Below, piece after piece: positions 56,630 through 64,000 of a stretch of 64,000 nt of DNA (positions within the stretch are counted from its first letter, which is position 1; each line of letters starts with the position of its first letter). The stretch comes from Citricoccus alkalitolerans (GTDB lineage: Bacteria > Actinomycetota > Actinomycetes > Actinomycetales > Micrococcaceae), in contig NZ_BAAALH010000002.1 in assembly GCF_039528175.1 (NCBI RefSeq), forward strand, positions 248,001 through 312,000. The letters run 5' to 3'. Below the pieces are notes generated by a model. The model was not told the origin of the DNA. It searched no databases and saw only the letters and a program-made list of their open reading frames with translations. A program made the translations under genes and the position numbers.

Positions 56630-56761
56630 ATGACAACAGTTCTGCTGACTGTGTACGTACTGATGTGGCCCGTGATCGTGGCCGCCGTCCTGTTCTTCAT
56701 CGCGCGCGGCTTCTTCCGCGACGTCTCGGAGTCCAAGAAGGCGGGCCGCCCGATCATTTGA
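56630..56761 (+). CDS. small transporter-associated membrane protein, 43 aa
   Basis: A 43-residue protein, too short for most gene finders, starting at ATG 56630 with AAAGGAA upstream and ending at TGA 56761. It has one hydrophobic helix (LLTVYVLMWPVIVAAVLFFI) and a basic tail (FFRDVSESKKAGRPII). Its place 30 bases after the SSS symporter, with its own ribosome site, matches the small-subunit pattern seen with other SSS and MetS-like transporters. Likely a helper in assembly or regulation of the symporter. Confidence 0.75.
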   Translation: MTTVLLTVYVLMWPVIVAAVLFFIARGFFRDVSESKKAGRPII

Positions 56762-56780
56762 TCAGGTCCATCACGCCCAC

Positions 56781-56852
56781 CAACGACGGCGGCGCGTCAC
56801 CTNNNNNNNNNNNNNNNNNNNNNNNNNNNNNNGTGACGCGCCGCCGTCGTTG
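56781..56852. terminator. perfect 20-base inverted repeat around an N run
   Basis: CAACGACGGCGGCGCGTCAC (56781-56800) and its exact reverse complement at 56833-56852 flank two bases and 30 N (56803-56832). It lies between convergent genes, so it is a bidirectional terminator whose loop failed to assemble. The true loop length is unknown and may be shorter than the N run. Confidence 0.8.
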
Positions 56853-56862
56853 TCCCGGCCCC

Positions 56863-57363
56863 TCAGCGGTTGAGGAAGTGCACCAGGGTGCCGATCGCGA
56901 AGGAGGAGGCTGCCAGCGAGGCGCAGCCGAACTCCACGAGGATGCCCAGCCCCATGGACTTTAGGGCCTCCCAGGAGGATTTCGCGGCGGCCTTCAGGTC
57001 CCGGCGCCGGGCAAACTCTGCAGCGAGCAGCCCCACGGCGAAGCCGACGAAGAGCCCGATCACGGGGATCACGAACATGCCCACGATCGCGCACGCCACG
57101 CCCACCAGCACGGGTCCACTCGGAATCTGCTCGCGCTTCATCTTCCGGCCGGTCAGCACTGCTGACGCGCTCAGCCCCGCAATGGCCAGACCCGCGCCGA
57201 TGATGGCGGCAGTCCAGGCGGCGGGCGAGCCGAGGACCCAGGCCCAGCCGATGAGGGTGAGGACGGTCAGGATGGAGCCGGGCAGGATCGGGATGATGGT
57301 GCCGAGCACGGCCACCACCAGCAGCAGCCCGGCGATGACGGTGGTGATGATCTCGTAGTCCAC
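56863..57363 (-). CDS. DUF456 membrane protein
   Basis: A 166-residue integral membrane protein of the DUF456 family: VIAGLLLVVAVLGTIIPILPGSILTVLTLIGWAWVLG at the start, then IPVIGLFVGFAVGLLAAEFARRRDLKAAAKSSWEALKSMGLGILVEFGCA. About four to five helices. The start is GTG 57363 (VDYEII), the only fitting codon near the first helix, without a visible ribosome site, so the message could be leaderless. Divergent from alanine dehydrogenase. Function unknown. Confidence 0.85.
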   Translation of the reverse strand: MDYEIITTVIAGLLLVVAVLGTIIPILPGSILTVLTLIGWAWVLGSPAAWTAAIIGAGLAIAGLSASAVLTGRKMKREQIPSGPVLVGVACAIVGMFVIPVIGLFVGFAVGLLAAEFARRRDLKAAAKSSWEALKSMGLGILVEFGCASLAASSFAIGTLVHFLNR

Positions 57364-57426
57364 GTGCCCAGTATGGTGCCGGGATCGCCCCTCCCCGAAA
57401 CGGGCGCAGCAGGCTAACGTCGAATC

Positions 57427-58566
57427 ATGCTCATCGGCGTCCCCACTGAAATCAAGAACAACGAGTTCCGCGTCGGCCTCACCCCCGCTGGCGTCACGGA
57501 ACTCGTCCACCACCAGCACGAGATCATGGTCCAGTCTGGGGCCGGGCTCGGCTCGGGCACCCCGGACGACGACTACCGGCAGGCCGGGGCCCGCATCGTG
57601 TCCTCAGCCGAGGAGATCTGGGACCAGGCCCACCTGGTACTCAAGGTCAAGGAGCCGGTGGGCCCGGAATGGCAGCTGATGCGCCGGGGACAGACGCTGT
57701 TCACCTACCTGCACCTGGCCGCCGATCCGAAGCTCACCCACGCCGTGCTCGAATCCGGCACCACGGCCATCGCCTACGAGACCGTCACCCGCGGGCGCGC
57801 GCTGCCGCTGCTGGCCCCCATGAGCCAGGTCGCCGGACGCCTCGCCCCCCTGGCGGGCGCCTACCACCTGACGCAGGCCCAGGGCGGCTCGGGCATCCTC
57901 ATGAGCGGCGTGCCCGGAACCCGGCGGGCCCGCGTCGCGGTGATCGGGGCCGGCGTCGCCGGAGAGGCCGCTGCCGTGGTCGCCGCCGGCATGGGCGCCG
58001 ACGTGACGGTGCTGGACATCAACCTCGACCGCCTCACCGAACTGGACACCGCGCACCAGGGCCGGTTGCACACACTGGCCTCATCGAAGATGCACATCGC
58101 CGAGACCGTGGCGGATGCCGACCTGGTGATCGGCTCGGTGCTCATCCCCGGTGCGGCCGCCCCCAAACTGGTCACCGCGGACATGGTGGCGGCCATGCGC
58201 CCGGGCTCGGTGCTCGTGGACATCGCGATCGACCAGGGCGGCTGCTTCGAGAACTCCCGGCCCACCACTCATCAGGAACCGACCTTCCGGGTGGGTGAGC
58301 AGATCTACTACTGCGTGGCCAACATCCCCGGGGCCGTCCCCCAGACCTCGACGGCGGCCCTCACCAACGCCACGCTGCCCTACATCCTGCGGATCGCCGA
58401 CCATGGCTGGCGTGAGGCCCTCGCCGCGGACGAGGGGCTACTGTCCGGACTGAACGCCCACGAGGGCGTCCTCACCCATCAGGGGGTCACCGACGCCGTG
58501 GCCGGTCCGCTGGGGCTGGACCCGCAGCTGGACTACCGGCCGGCGTCGGACGTGGTGTCCGCCTGA
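57427..58566 (+). CDS. ald: alanine dehydrogenase
   Basis: Interconverts L-alanine and pyruvate plus ammonium with NAD; cytoplasmic, hexameric in the family. The 379-residue protein opens MLIGVPTEIKNNEFRVGLTPAGV. The pyruvate-binding R15 and K75 and the catalytic H96 (TYLHLAAD) are in place. The NAD fold reads VAVIGAGVAGEAAAVVAAGMGADVTVLDINLDR, and the second signature is SVLVDIAIDQGGCFENSRPTTH. ATG 57427. Its last 34 bases overlap the convergent DedA-like gene. A sodium symporter lies on the same strand two genes upstream. Confidence 0.96.
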   Translation: MLIGVPTEIKNNEFRVGLTPAGVTELVHHQHEIMVQSGAGLGSGTPDDDYRQAGARIVSSAEEIWDQAHLVLKVKEPVGPEWQLMRRGQTLFTYLHLAADPKLTHAVLESGTTAIAYETVTRGRALPLLAPMSQVAGRLAPLAGAYHLTQAQGGSGILMSGVPGTRRARVAVIGAGVAGEAAAVVAAGMGADVTVLDINLDRLTELDTAHQGRLHTLASSKMHIAETVADADLVIGSVLIPGAAAPKLVTADMVAAMRPGSVLVDIAIDQGGCFENSRPTTHQEPTFRVGEQIYYCVANIPGAVPQTSTAALTNATLPYILRIADHGWREALAADEGLLSGLNAHEGVLTHQGVTDAVAGPLGLDPQLDYRPASDVVSA

Positions 58567-59078
58567 GTCCTGGCCGCCTGGCGGGCGCTGCGCTGGGCAC
58601 GTGAGGCACGCAACCGGGCGAAGCCGCCCGTGCGCCACAGGACCAGCACCACGACGCCGGTCAGCACCAGGACCAATGCGAGCAGCGCCACCGGGCTCGC
58701 CAGGGCCGTGGTGATGACCGCCCAGACGACGGCCATGCCGATGGTCCCGTAGATGACGCCCCAGATCAGGGATCCGAGCAAGGCGGCGGGGATGAACCGG
58801 CGCCACCGCATGCGGGTCACGCCGGCCGTGCCGATGACGGCCGTCTGGATGCCGACCGTGAGGAAACAGAAGGGGATGGCCCAGGGCCCCCAGCGGTCGA
58901 TGAACCGCATGGCGCGCAGGTAGACCGGGCCGGACATGTAGCGGCGCAGGGCGGTGTGCTCGGCCCCGGCAGCGAGCCCCCGGCCGAGGGCGTACGTGGC
59001 GGTCGAGCGGCACAGGGCGCCGCCCCAGAACAGAAGGATGGCCCAGACCAGCGGTAGGGAGGCGATCCAGTCCATCAT
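58533..59078 (-). CDS. DedA/VTT-like membrane protein
   Basis: A 181-residue protein with about four membrane helices. The segments WGGALCRSTATYALGRGL and RWGPWAIPFCFLTVGIQTAVIGTAGVTRMRWRRFIPAALLGSLIWGVIYG follow the SNARE-associated/DedA (VTT) pattern. Relatives move lipid carriers or keep membrane homeostasis. The ATG is at 59078 (a second at 59075). Its 3' end overlaps ald by 34 bases on the opposite strand, so the two transcripts would be partly antisense. Confidence 0.78.
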   Translation of the reverse strand: MMDWIASLPLVWAILLFWGGALCRSTATYALGRGLAAGAEHTALRRYMSGPVYLRAMRFIDRWGPWAIPFCFLTVGIQTAVIGTAGVTRMRWRRFIPAALLGSLIWGVIYGTIGMAVVWAVITTALASPVALLALVLVLTGVVVLVLWRTGGFARLRASRAQRSARQAARTQADTTSDAGR

Positions 59079-59117
59079 GGGGCAAGTCTAGGCTCCGGCC
59101 TCGTCTAGGCTCAGGGT

Positions 59118-59837
59118 ATGAGCCAGACGCGAACCGCCCGACGCCCATTCCTCGTCACCGCGGCCCTGACCGCCGTGCTGTCCCTCGGCCTGACCGCCTG
59201 TGGAACGGGCGGCGGCGAGTCTACCGAGAGTCCCACCACCTCCCCGAGTGACACCGCCAGCGCCAGCGCGTCGGCCACTGAGTCGATGCCGGCGACGGAG
59301 TCAGCGACGCCGAGCGAGTCTGCCACCGCGTCCTCCTCGGCCAGCACGGCCCCGTCCGGTTCACCCTCCGCTTCCGCATCAGCGTCCGCTTCCGCGTCGG
59401 AGACCGCCCAGGGCGCCACGGAGGCCACCGTGTACTGGGTCGCGATGGACAACCTCGAGGGCATCGAGTTCCCGGGGTGCGGGGACAGCAGCCTGATGGA
59501 GTCCACCGCCCCGGTCTCGGGCGCCGGAGACGTGGGCGACCCATCCTTCGTGGAGGCCGGCCTCCAGGTGCTGCTGGACCAGACCGAGTACGAGGTCGGT
59601 TCCGGCCTGACCAACTCGCTCTACCAGTCCGAACTCGAGGTCACGGAGGTCTCCATCTCCGGCGACACCGTGACCGTGGACCTGGCCGGCTCCCCGATCT
59701 CCTCGGGCACCTGCGACGATCCGCGCATCATTGCCCAGCTGGAGAACACCGCCCTGGCCAACGCGGGCGTCTACACCGTCGAGATCCTCCTCGACGGCAC
59801 CCCGATCCAGGAGGCCATGAGCCAGAAGGGCTCCTGA
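59118..59837 (+). CDS. lipoprotein with Ser/Ala-rich stalk and GerMN-like domain
   Basis: A 239-residue lipoprotein. The lipobox is LTAC with the lipidated Cys at about 28. Residues about 32-98 are an almost pure Ser, Ala, Thr, Pro and Glu stalk. The rest, ATVYWVAMDNLEGIEFPGCG...LQVLLDQTEYEVGSGLTNSLYQ...VSISGDTVTVDLAG, resembles a GerMN (sporulation/germination-type) domain, also found in non-sporing actinobacterial lipoproteins. Located on the outer face of the membrane. ATG 59118. Function unknown. Confidence 0.82.
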   Translation: MSQTRTARRPFLVTAALTAVLSLGLTACGTGGGESTESPTTSPSDTASASASATESMPATESATPSESATASSSASTAPSGSPSASASASASASETAQGATEATVYWVAMDNLEGIEFPGCGDSSLMESTAPVSGAGDVGDPSFVEAGLQVLLDQTEYEVGSGLTNSLYQSELEVTEVSISGDTVTVDLAGSPISSGTCDDPRIIAQLENTALANAGVYTVEILLDGTPIQEAMSQKGS

Positions 59838-59852
59838 GCGCGGGGGCGGGGC

Positions 59853-59875
59853 CCCGGCCCTACCGGAGGGCCGGG
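59853..59875. terminator. GC-rich hairpin between convergent genes
   Basis: CCCGGCCCT (59853-59861) pairs with AGGGCCGGG (59867-59875), loop of five. It follows the lipoprotein stop by 16 bases and overlaps the end of the acyltransferase gene. No U tract. Confidence 0.55.
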
Positions 59876-62169
59876 ACCAGGTCCTGACTCTGCAGCACCT
59901 CACCGAGCCAGGGCGCCATCGACTCGGCATACGTTGAGGTGAGGTGGTTCTTGTCCCGCCACACCACCACTCCCCCGATGACCGCTGGGCAGGTGCCGTC
60001 CGGGCAGATGCCGCCGGCGAGTTGCAGGGGAACCGCTGACGCGGCGCGTTCCAGGGCGGCACGCTGCTGGTCTGCCCCCGAGTGGTCGGCCTCGTCCTGG
60101 GCGAAGCCGCACTCCTGGACATAGGTGTCCGGGCGGGTCTCGATGCACTCCGGGATGTTGTAGCCGGGAATCGGCGGGTCGATGATCACGCCGACCGGGA
60201 TGCCGCTCTCCTCCAGCGCGTTCCACGCCGCGGCCTGGCCTTCCGGCACGGAGTACTGGTCCTCTGGCGCCTCGTAGATGAAGGAGGACGTCAGGACGAG
60301 GTCATAGTCTCCGGCCCGCAATTCCTCCATCACCCCGGCGTTCCACTGCTCACACTCGGAGAACACGTCCTCCTGCAGCAACACCTGGCCGGCAGTGAGG
60401 GGGCAGGAGGACTTCAGGTAGGTGCTGACCTGCCATCCGTTCTCGGCGGCCAGCCGGTTCACGGCGGATTGCCAATGGGCCGCGTGGGAGTCGCCGGTCA
60501 GGGCCACGCGGAACTCCGCGTCATCCGGGCCGTAGGTGCAGGCGAGCGGGTCGGCCTCCCGGTCACTCTGCACACAGTCCTGGGCGTAGGCCTCCGGCAG
60601 GTCGAGGTCCACGGTGTCCGCACCGGGCAACAGCGCCTCGACCGGCGTGTGGCCCAGGGCTGCCTGCGGGTCGGCCTGCAGCAGCTCACCCCCGAGCAGC
60701 GCGGTCCCCAACCCGGCGCCCCCGGCGCGCTCGGCGCCCTCGGTACCCTCATCTCCCGGACCGCCTTCGGCGGCTTGGTCAGAGGCGGTCGGCTGGCCTG
60801 ACTCGCCTGACTGGCCCGCTTGGTTCGATGGGTTCGGCTCCCCCTCCGGGCCCTGACCCTCCGCAGTCCGGTCCTCCGCTGCTTGATCCAACGCCTCCGC
60901 ATAGGTGGGCGGCTGCCAGCCAGGGGGGCCGGTACGGGACGTGGCGATGTCCAGGGACACCGTCCCGACGATCACCGCGAGCGAGGCGGCGAGTCCGAGC
61001 TGGATCGCCTTCCACGGGGGCCTGACGAAGGACCACTTCTGGAAGGGCTTCTCCACCCACCGGTAGCTGGCCCAAGCCGGCAGGAAGGACAGGGCCGCCG
61101 CCACCAGCCCGACGTACCAGGGCAGTCCGCCGAAGAGGAAGGTGGCCATGACGATCAGCGGCCAGTGCCACAGGTACAGCGAGTAGGAGAGGTCCCCCAC
61201 GACCGTCACGGGACGCAGGGACAACAGTGAGCCGACGCCGGCGCGCTCCCGGGCGTTCAAGCCGGAGACAATCACGGCCGCGGCACCGAGGGTCGGCACC
61301 AGGGCCGCCGCGCCAGGAAAGGACGTCGCCCCGCTGAAGGACACGCCGGCCCCGATCATGGCGGCCAGCCCGGCCCAGCCCAAGGCGAGCGCCCACGGTC
61401 GGGGCAGGTCCGCCAGCCGGGTGGCGAACAGGGCCAGAAGCACACCCACTCCGAACTCGTGGATGCGGGTGGTGGTGGCGAAGTAGGCCATCCCCGGATT
61501 CACGGCCGTGAGGTGCAGGGAGTGCACCAGTGAACCAATGAACAGGACCACCGCGGCGCCCACGATCCACTGGCGTTGGATCACCGCGAGACTGGACGCG
61601 GCACGGTGCCGGGACCTCCCGCCGACGGGCCTCTCCTGGCGGGCGTGACGCCAGCGGGCGACCACCAGGACGAGGATGAGCACCAGGGGCCAGAGCAGGT
61701 AGAACTGCTCCTCCACGGCGATCGACCAGTAGTGCTGCAGCGGACTGGCTGCCTCGTCCTGACGCAGATAGTCGGTGGACCCCTGACCGAGGATCCAGTT
61801 GACCACGAACAGCACACTGCCCGTGGCCTCGGTGGCGATTGCATCCCAGCGGGAGCGCGGCAGGATCGCCAGGGTCAGCAGCACTGTGCCGATCAGCGCC
61901 ACCAGGGCCGCCGGGAGGATGCGCCGGACCCGCCGTCCGTAGAAGTCCACGAGGTCCAGCCGGCCGTGCTCCCGGATGCGGGCGAGCAGCCCGGATGTGA
62001 TCAGGAATCCGGAGATGACGAAGAAGATGTCCACGCCCACGTAGCCACCGGGAGTGAACGGCAGGCCAGCATGGTAGAGGAGGACGAGCAGCACCGCCAC
62101 GGCACGGAGCCCCTGGATATCGGACCGGAACCGGGTGCCGGGGTGATGCGCTGGGGAACCTGGTGACAC
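59860..62169 (-). CDS. OafA-type membrane acyltransferase with SGNH domain
   Basis: A 769-residue protein. The N-terminal half is an acyltransferase-3 domain with about ten membrane helices (RSDIQGLRAVAVLLVLLYHAG, GGYVGVDIFFVISGFLITSGL, HYWSIAVEEQFYLLWPL). A Gly/Glu/Ser/Gln-rich linker of about 80 residues follows near 415-500. The C-terminal part is an outside SGNH hydrolase-like domain: ALTGDSHAAHW holds the nucleophile Ser, and WRDKNHLTSTY the Asp-x-x-His pair. Such proteins O-acetylate surface polysaccharides or wall polymers. The start is GTG 62169 with GGAGAAG upstream. Confidence 0.9.
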   Translation of the reverse strand: MSPGSPAHHPGTRFRSDIQGLRAVAVLLVLLYHAGLPFTPGGYVGVDIFFVISGFLITSGLLARIREHGRLDLVDFYGRRVRRILPAALVALIGTVLLTLAILPRSRWDAIATEATGSVLFVVNWILGQGSTDYLRQDEAASPLQHYWSIAVEEQFYLLWPLVLILVLVVARWRHARQERPVGGRSRHRAASSLAVIQRQWIVGAAVVLFIGSLVHSLHLTAVNPGMAYFATTTRIHEFGVGVLLALFATRLADLPRPWALALGWAGLAAMIGAGVSFSGATSFPGAAALVPTLGAAAVIVSGLNARERAGVGSLLSLRPVTVVGDLSYSLYLWHWPLIVMATFLFGGLPWYVGLVAAALSFLPAWASYRWVEKPFQKWSFVRPPWKAIQLGLAASLAVIVGTVSLDIATSRTGPPGWQPPTYAEALDQAAEDRTAEGQGPEGEPNPSNQAGQSGESGQPTASDQAAEGGPGDEGTEGAERAGGAGLGTALLGGELLQADPQAALGHTPVEALLPGADTVDLDLPEAYAQDCVQSDREADPLACTYGPDDAEFRVALTGDSHAAHWQSAVNRLAAENGWQVSTYLKSSCPLTAGQVLLQEDVFSECEQWNAGVMEELRAGDYDLVLTSSFIYEAPEDQYSVPEGQAAAWNALEESGIPVGVIIDPPIPGYNIPECIETRPDTYVQECGFAQDEADHSGADQQRAALERAASAVPLQLAGGICPDGTCPAVIGGVVVWRDKNHLTSTYAESMAPWLGEVLQSQDLVPALR

Positions 62170-62234
62170 GACTTCTCCGACTCTGCTGGAACGCGAAGTA
62201 CTCTATCCGACCGGGACTGAGGGGTGGGCTCAGG

Positions 62235-62870
62235 TCAGCGGATCACGTGCTCCAGGAAGTAGCGGTGGAAGGACCAGTCGCCCGTGACCTCCGGGTGGAA
62301 ACTCGTGGCCAGCAGACGGTCCTGCCGGACGGCCACGGGGACACCCCCGTCCGGGTCATCCGGATCGTCCAGGCACGACGCCGGCACGCTCGCCAGCACC
62401 TGCACGTCCGGTCCCGCGCGCAGCACCGCGGGGGCCCTGATGAAGACGGCGTGCACGGGATCCCCGGAGACCGCAGGCACCTCGAGGGCGGTCTCGAAGG
62501 ACTCCACCTGCCCGCCGAAGGCATTGCGCTGCACGGTGATGTCCAGCCCGCCGAAACTCTGCTGGCCCGCGATCGGATTGGCGATCGACTCGGCCAGCAT
62601 GATCATCCCGGCGCACGTGCCATAGACCGGCAGACCCGCACTGATCGCCTGCCGGATGGCCGGGGCCACGCCGAGCAGCCGGGAGAGCTTGTCCATCACG
62701 GAGGACTCCCCGCCGGGGATGACCAGGCCGTCCAGCCCGGCCAGATCCGTGGCGGAACGCACCGGCCTGACCCGCGCGCCGAGGGCGGTCAGCACCCGCA
62801 CGTGCTCGGCCACATCCCCCTGGAGGGCGAAGACGCCGACGAGGCTTCCTGTGGTGTGCCCGCTGGTCAC
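62235..62870 (-). CDS. pdxT: pyridoxal 5'-phosphate synthase glutaminase subunit
   Basis: Releases ammonia from glutamine for PdxS in vitamin B6 synthesis. The 211-residue class I glutamine amidotransferase has GVFALQGDVAEHV, the PGGESSVMDKL segment, the nucleophile C86 in YGTCAGMI, and the His-Glu of SFHPEVTGD near the end. GTG 62870 is the only reasonable start near the first strand and would make residues 1-11 a short leader. It follows pdxS by 46 bases on the same strand. Acts as part of a 12+12 complex in the family. Confidence 0.93.
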   Translation of the reverse strand: MTSGHTTGSLVGVFALQGDVAEHVRVLTALGARVRPVRSATDLAGLDGLVIPGGESSVMDKLSRLLGVAPAIRQAISAGLPVYGTCAGMIMLAESIANPIAGQQSFGGLDITVQRNAFGGQVESFETALEVPAVSGDPVHAVFIRAPAVLRAGPDVQVLASVPASCLDDPDDPDGGVPVAVRQDRLLATSFHPEVTGDWSFHRYFLEHVIR

Positions 62871-62916
62871 CGGCGCGTCATCCCGCTGAGAGCCCCGCCC
62901 CCAGTCGTGTGGGTGG

Positions 62917-63909
62917 TCACCAACCGCGGTCGGCGAGGCGGTGCGGGGCGGGCAGATCGCCGACATTGATGCCGACCATCGCCTCACCGAGACCGCGGGA
63001 TGCCTCGGCGACGGCGCCGGCGTCGTTGAACTGGGCCGTGGCGCGCACGATCGCGGCGGCACGGGCGGCGGGGTTGCCGGACTTGAAGATGCCCGAGCCC
63101 ACGAAGACGCCGTCCGCACCGAGCTGCATCATCAGCGCGGCATCGGCGGGCGTGGCCACGCCGCCGGCGGTGAAGAGCACCACGGGCAGCTTGCCCTCGC
63201 GGGCGACCTCGGCCACCAGCTCGTACGGGGCCTGGAGCTCCTTGGCGGCCACGTACAGCTCGTCCTTGCTCAAGGCGGACAGCTTCGCTATCTCGCCACG
63301 GATGGTGCGGATGTGCTTGACAGCCTCGGAGACATCCCCGGTTCCCGCCTCACCCTTGGAGCGGATCATGGCTGCGCCCTCGGTGATGCGGCGCAGGGCC
63401 TCGCCGAGGTTGGTGGCGCCGCAGACGAAGGGGACGGTGAAGTCCCACTTGTCGATGTGGTTGATGTAGTCAGCCGGGGAGAGGACCTCGGACTCGTCGA
63501 TGTAGTCGACCTTGAGCGCCTCGAGGACCTGAGCCTCCACGAAGTGGCCGATGCGCGCCTTGGCCATGACCGGGATGGAGACGGCCTCGATGATCCCGTC
63601 GATCAGGTCTGGATCGGACATGCGGGCCACCCCGCCCTGGGCACGGATGTCCGCGGGCACGCGCTCGAGGGCCATGACGGCCACGGCGCCGGCGTCCTCG
63701 GCGATCTTCGCCTGCTCCGCGGTGACCACGTCCATGATCACGCCGCCCTTGAGCATGTCCGCCAGGCCGCGCTTCACGCGGGCGGTGCCGGTGCGGGCCG
63801 AGCCCTGACCGGAATCGCCGATGGAGCCCGGGGCCGGGGTGGAGGGGTCTGAGGTGTACGTACCGATGGAGGACTCGGTCGACTCAGTGGATTCAGGGGT
63901 GTTGTTCAT
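62917..63909 (-). CDS. pdxS: pyridoxal 5'-phosphate synthase lyase subunit
   Basis: Builds pyridoxal phosphate from ribose 5-phosphate, glyceraldehyde 3-phosphate and ammonia. Family marks in the 330 residues: VKRGLADMLKGGVIMDVVTAEQAKIAEDAGAVAVMALERVPADIR, IPVMAKARIGHFVEAQ with the Schiff-base lysine, and EAGTGDVSEAVKHIR. The first about 45 residues (Ser/Thr/Pro/Gly rich) extend the usual start and are probably disordered. The ATG at 63909 has AAAGGA upstream, which supports the long form. First gene of pdxST. Confidence 0.95.
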   Translation of the reverse strand: MNNTPESTESTESSIGTYTSDPSTPAPGSIGDSGQGSARTGTARVKRGLADMLKGGVIMDVVTAEQAKIAEDAGAVAVMALERVPADIRAQGGVARMSDPDLIDGIIEAVSIPVMAKARIGHFVEAQVLEALKVDYIDESEVLSPADYINHIDKWDFTVPFVCGATNLGEALRRITEGAAMIRSKGEAGTGDVSEAVKHIRTIRGEIAKLSALSKDELYVAAKELQAPYELVAEVAREGKLPVVLFTAGGVATPADAALMMQLGADGVFVGSGIFKSGNPAARAAAIVRATAQFNDAGAVAEASRGLGEAMVGINVGDLPAPHRLADRGW

Positions 63910-64000
63910 GGTGTTCCTTTACGGGTGCGGCCGGCCGGGGTGGAGGGGATCACGCCGGTGCTCTCAGGAGAGAATCTACCGCCCCAGGATCGGGTGCGGG

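Overview
The window is high-GC DNA with GTG and TTG starts, GGAGG-type ribosome sites and many 4-base ATGA/GTGA gene overlaps. It carries a mycothiol-type DinB enzyme, CarD, actinobacterial acyl-CoA operons and LPxTG anchoring. Together these suggest an actinobacterium of the Micrococcales, probably Micrococcaceae (Citricoccus, Micrococcus, Kocuria or Arthrobacter relatives). It is a chromosomal scaffold with three short N runs (22746-22769, 31063-31085, 56803-56832).

Region 1 (1-7 kb): the compatible-solute genes ectA-ectB-ectC on the minus strand (ectC runs off the left edge), then a hypothetical gene, an M28 metallopeptidase and a second EctB-type aminotransferase. A decayed thioesterase follows. 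Region 2 (7-20.2 kb): a minus-strand run of genes for acyl-CoA oxidation. In order of transcription these are etfB, etfA, an unusual b-type cytochrome with a long repetitive tail, isobutyryl-CoA-type dehydrogenase, 3-hydroxyisobutyryl-CoA hydrolase, 3-hydroxyisobutyrate dehydrogenase, enoyl-CoA hydratase, aldehyde dehydrogenase, class III CoA-transferase, a crotonase lacking both catalytic glutamates, and a MarR regulator. A CarD-family gene lies beyond it. A striking triple half-site palindrome lies in front of etfB. This looks like valine catabolism joined to its own electron outlet.

Region 3 (20.3-29.5 kb): a thioesterase, an acyl-CoA synthetase, then a leucine-type operon (carboxyl transferase, biotin carboxylase, MaoC, CitE-like lyase). 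Its divergent TetR regulator is overlapped by a NUDT19-like Nudix gene, and two operator-like repeats lie between. Region 4 (29.7-33.3 kb): the glyoxylate shunt genes aceA and aceB, which would let acetyl-CoA from regions 2 and 3 feed biosynthesis.

Region 5 (33.3-46.7 kb): mixed housekeeping and accessory genes. They include a solitary adenine methyltransferase, a YihY membrane protein, a secreted nuclease with a coiled-coil tail, a uracil-DNA-glycosylase-like protein, a LysR/enolase-superfamily/dicarboxylate-transporter cluster and a 2-oxoglutarate oxygenase. Two very small genes are also present. Region 6 (46.7-54.4 kb): a 2150-residue LPxTG surface adhesin between two gene-poor stretches, next to tRNA-Ala(CGC); this looks acquired. 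Region 7 (54.8-64 kb): a sodium-solute symporter with a 43-residue partner, DUF456 protein, alanine dehydrogenase, a DedA-like protein, a lipoprotein, an OafA-type acyltransferase and the vitamin B6 genes pdxS-pdxT.

Convergent gene pairs are often separated by long GC-rich hairpins with little or no U tract. One of the three N runs sits inside such a hairpin.
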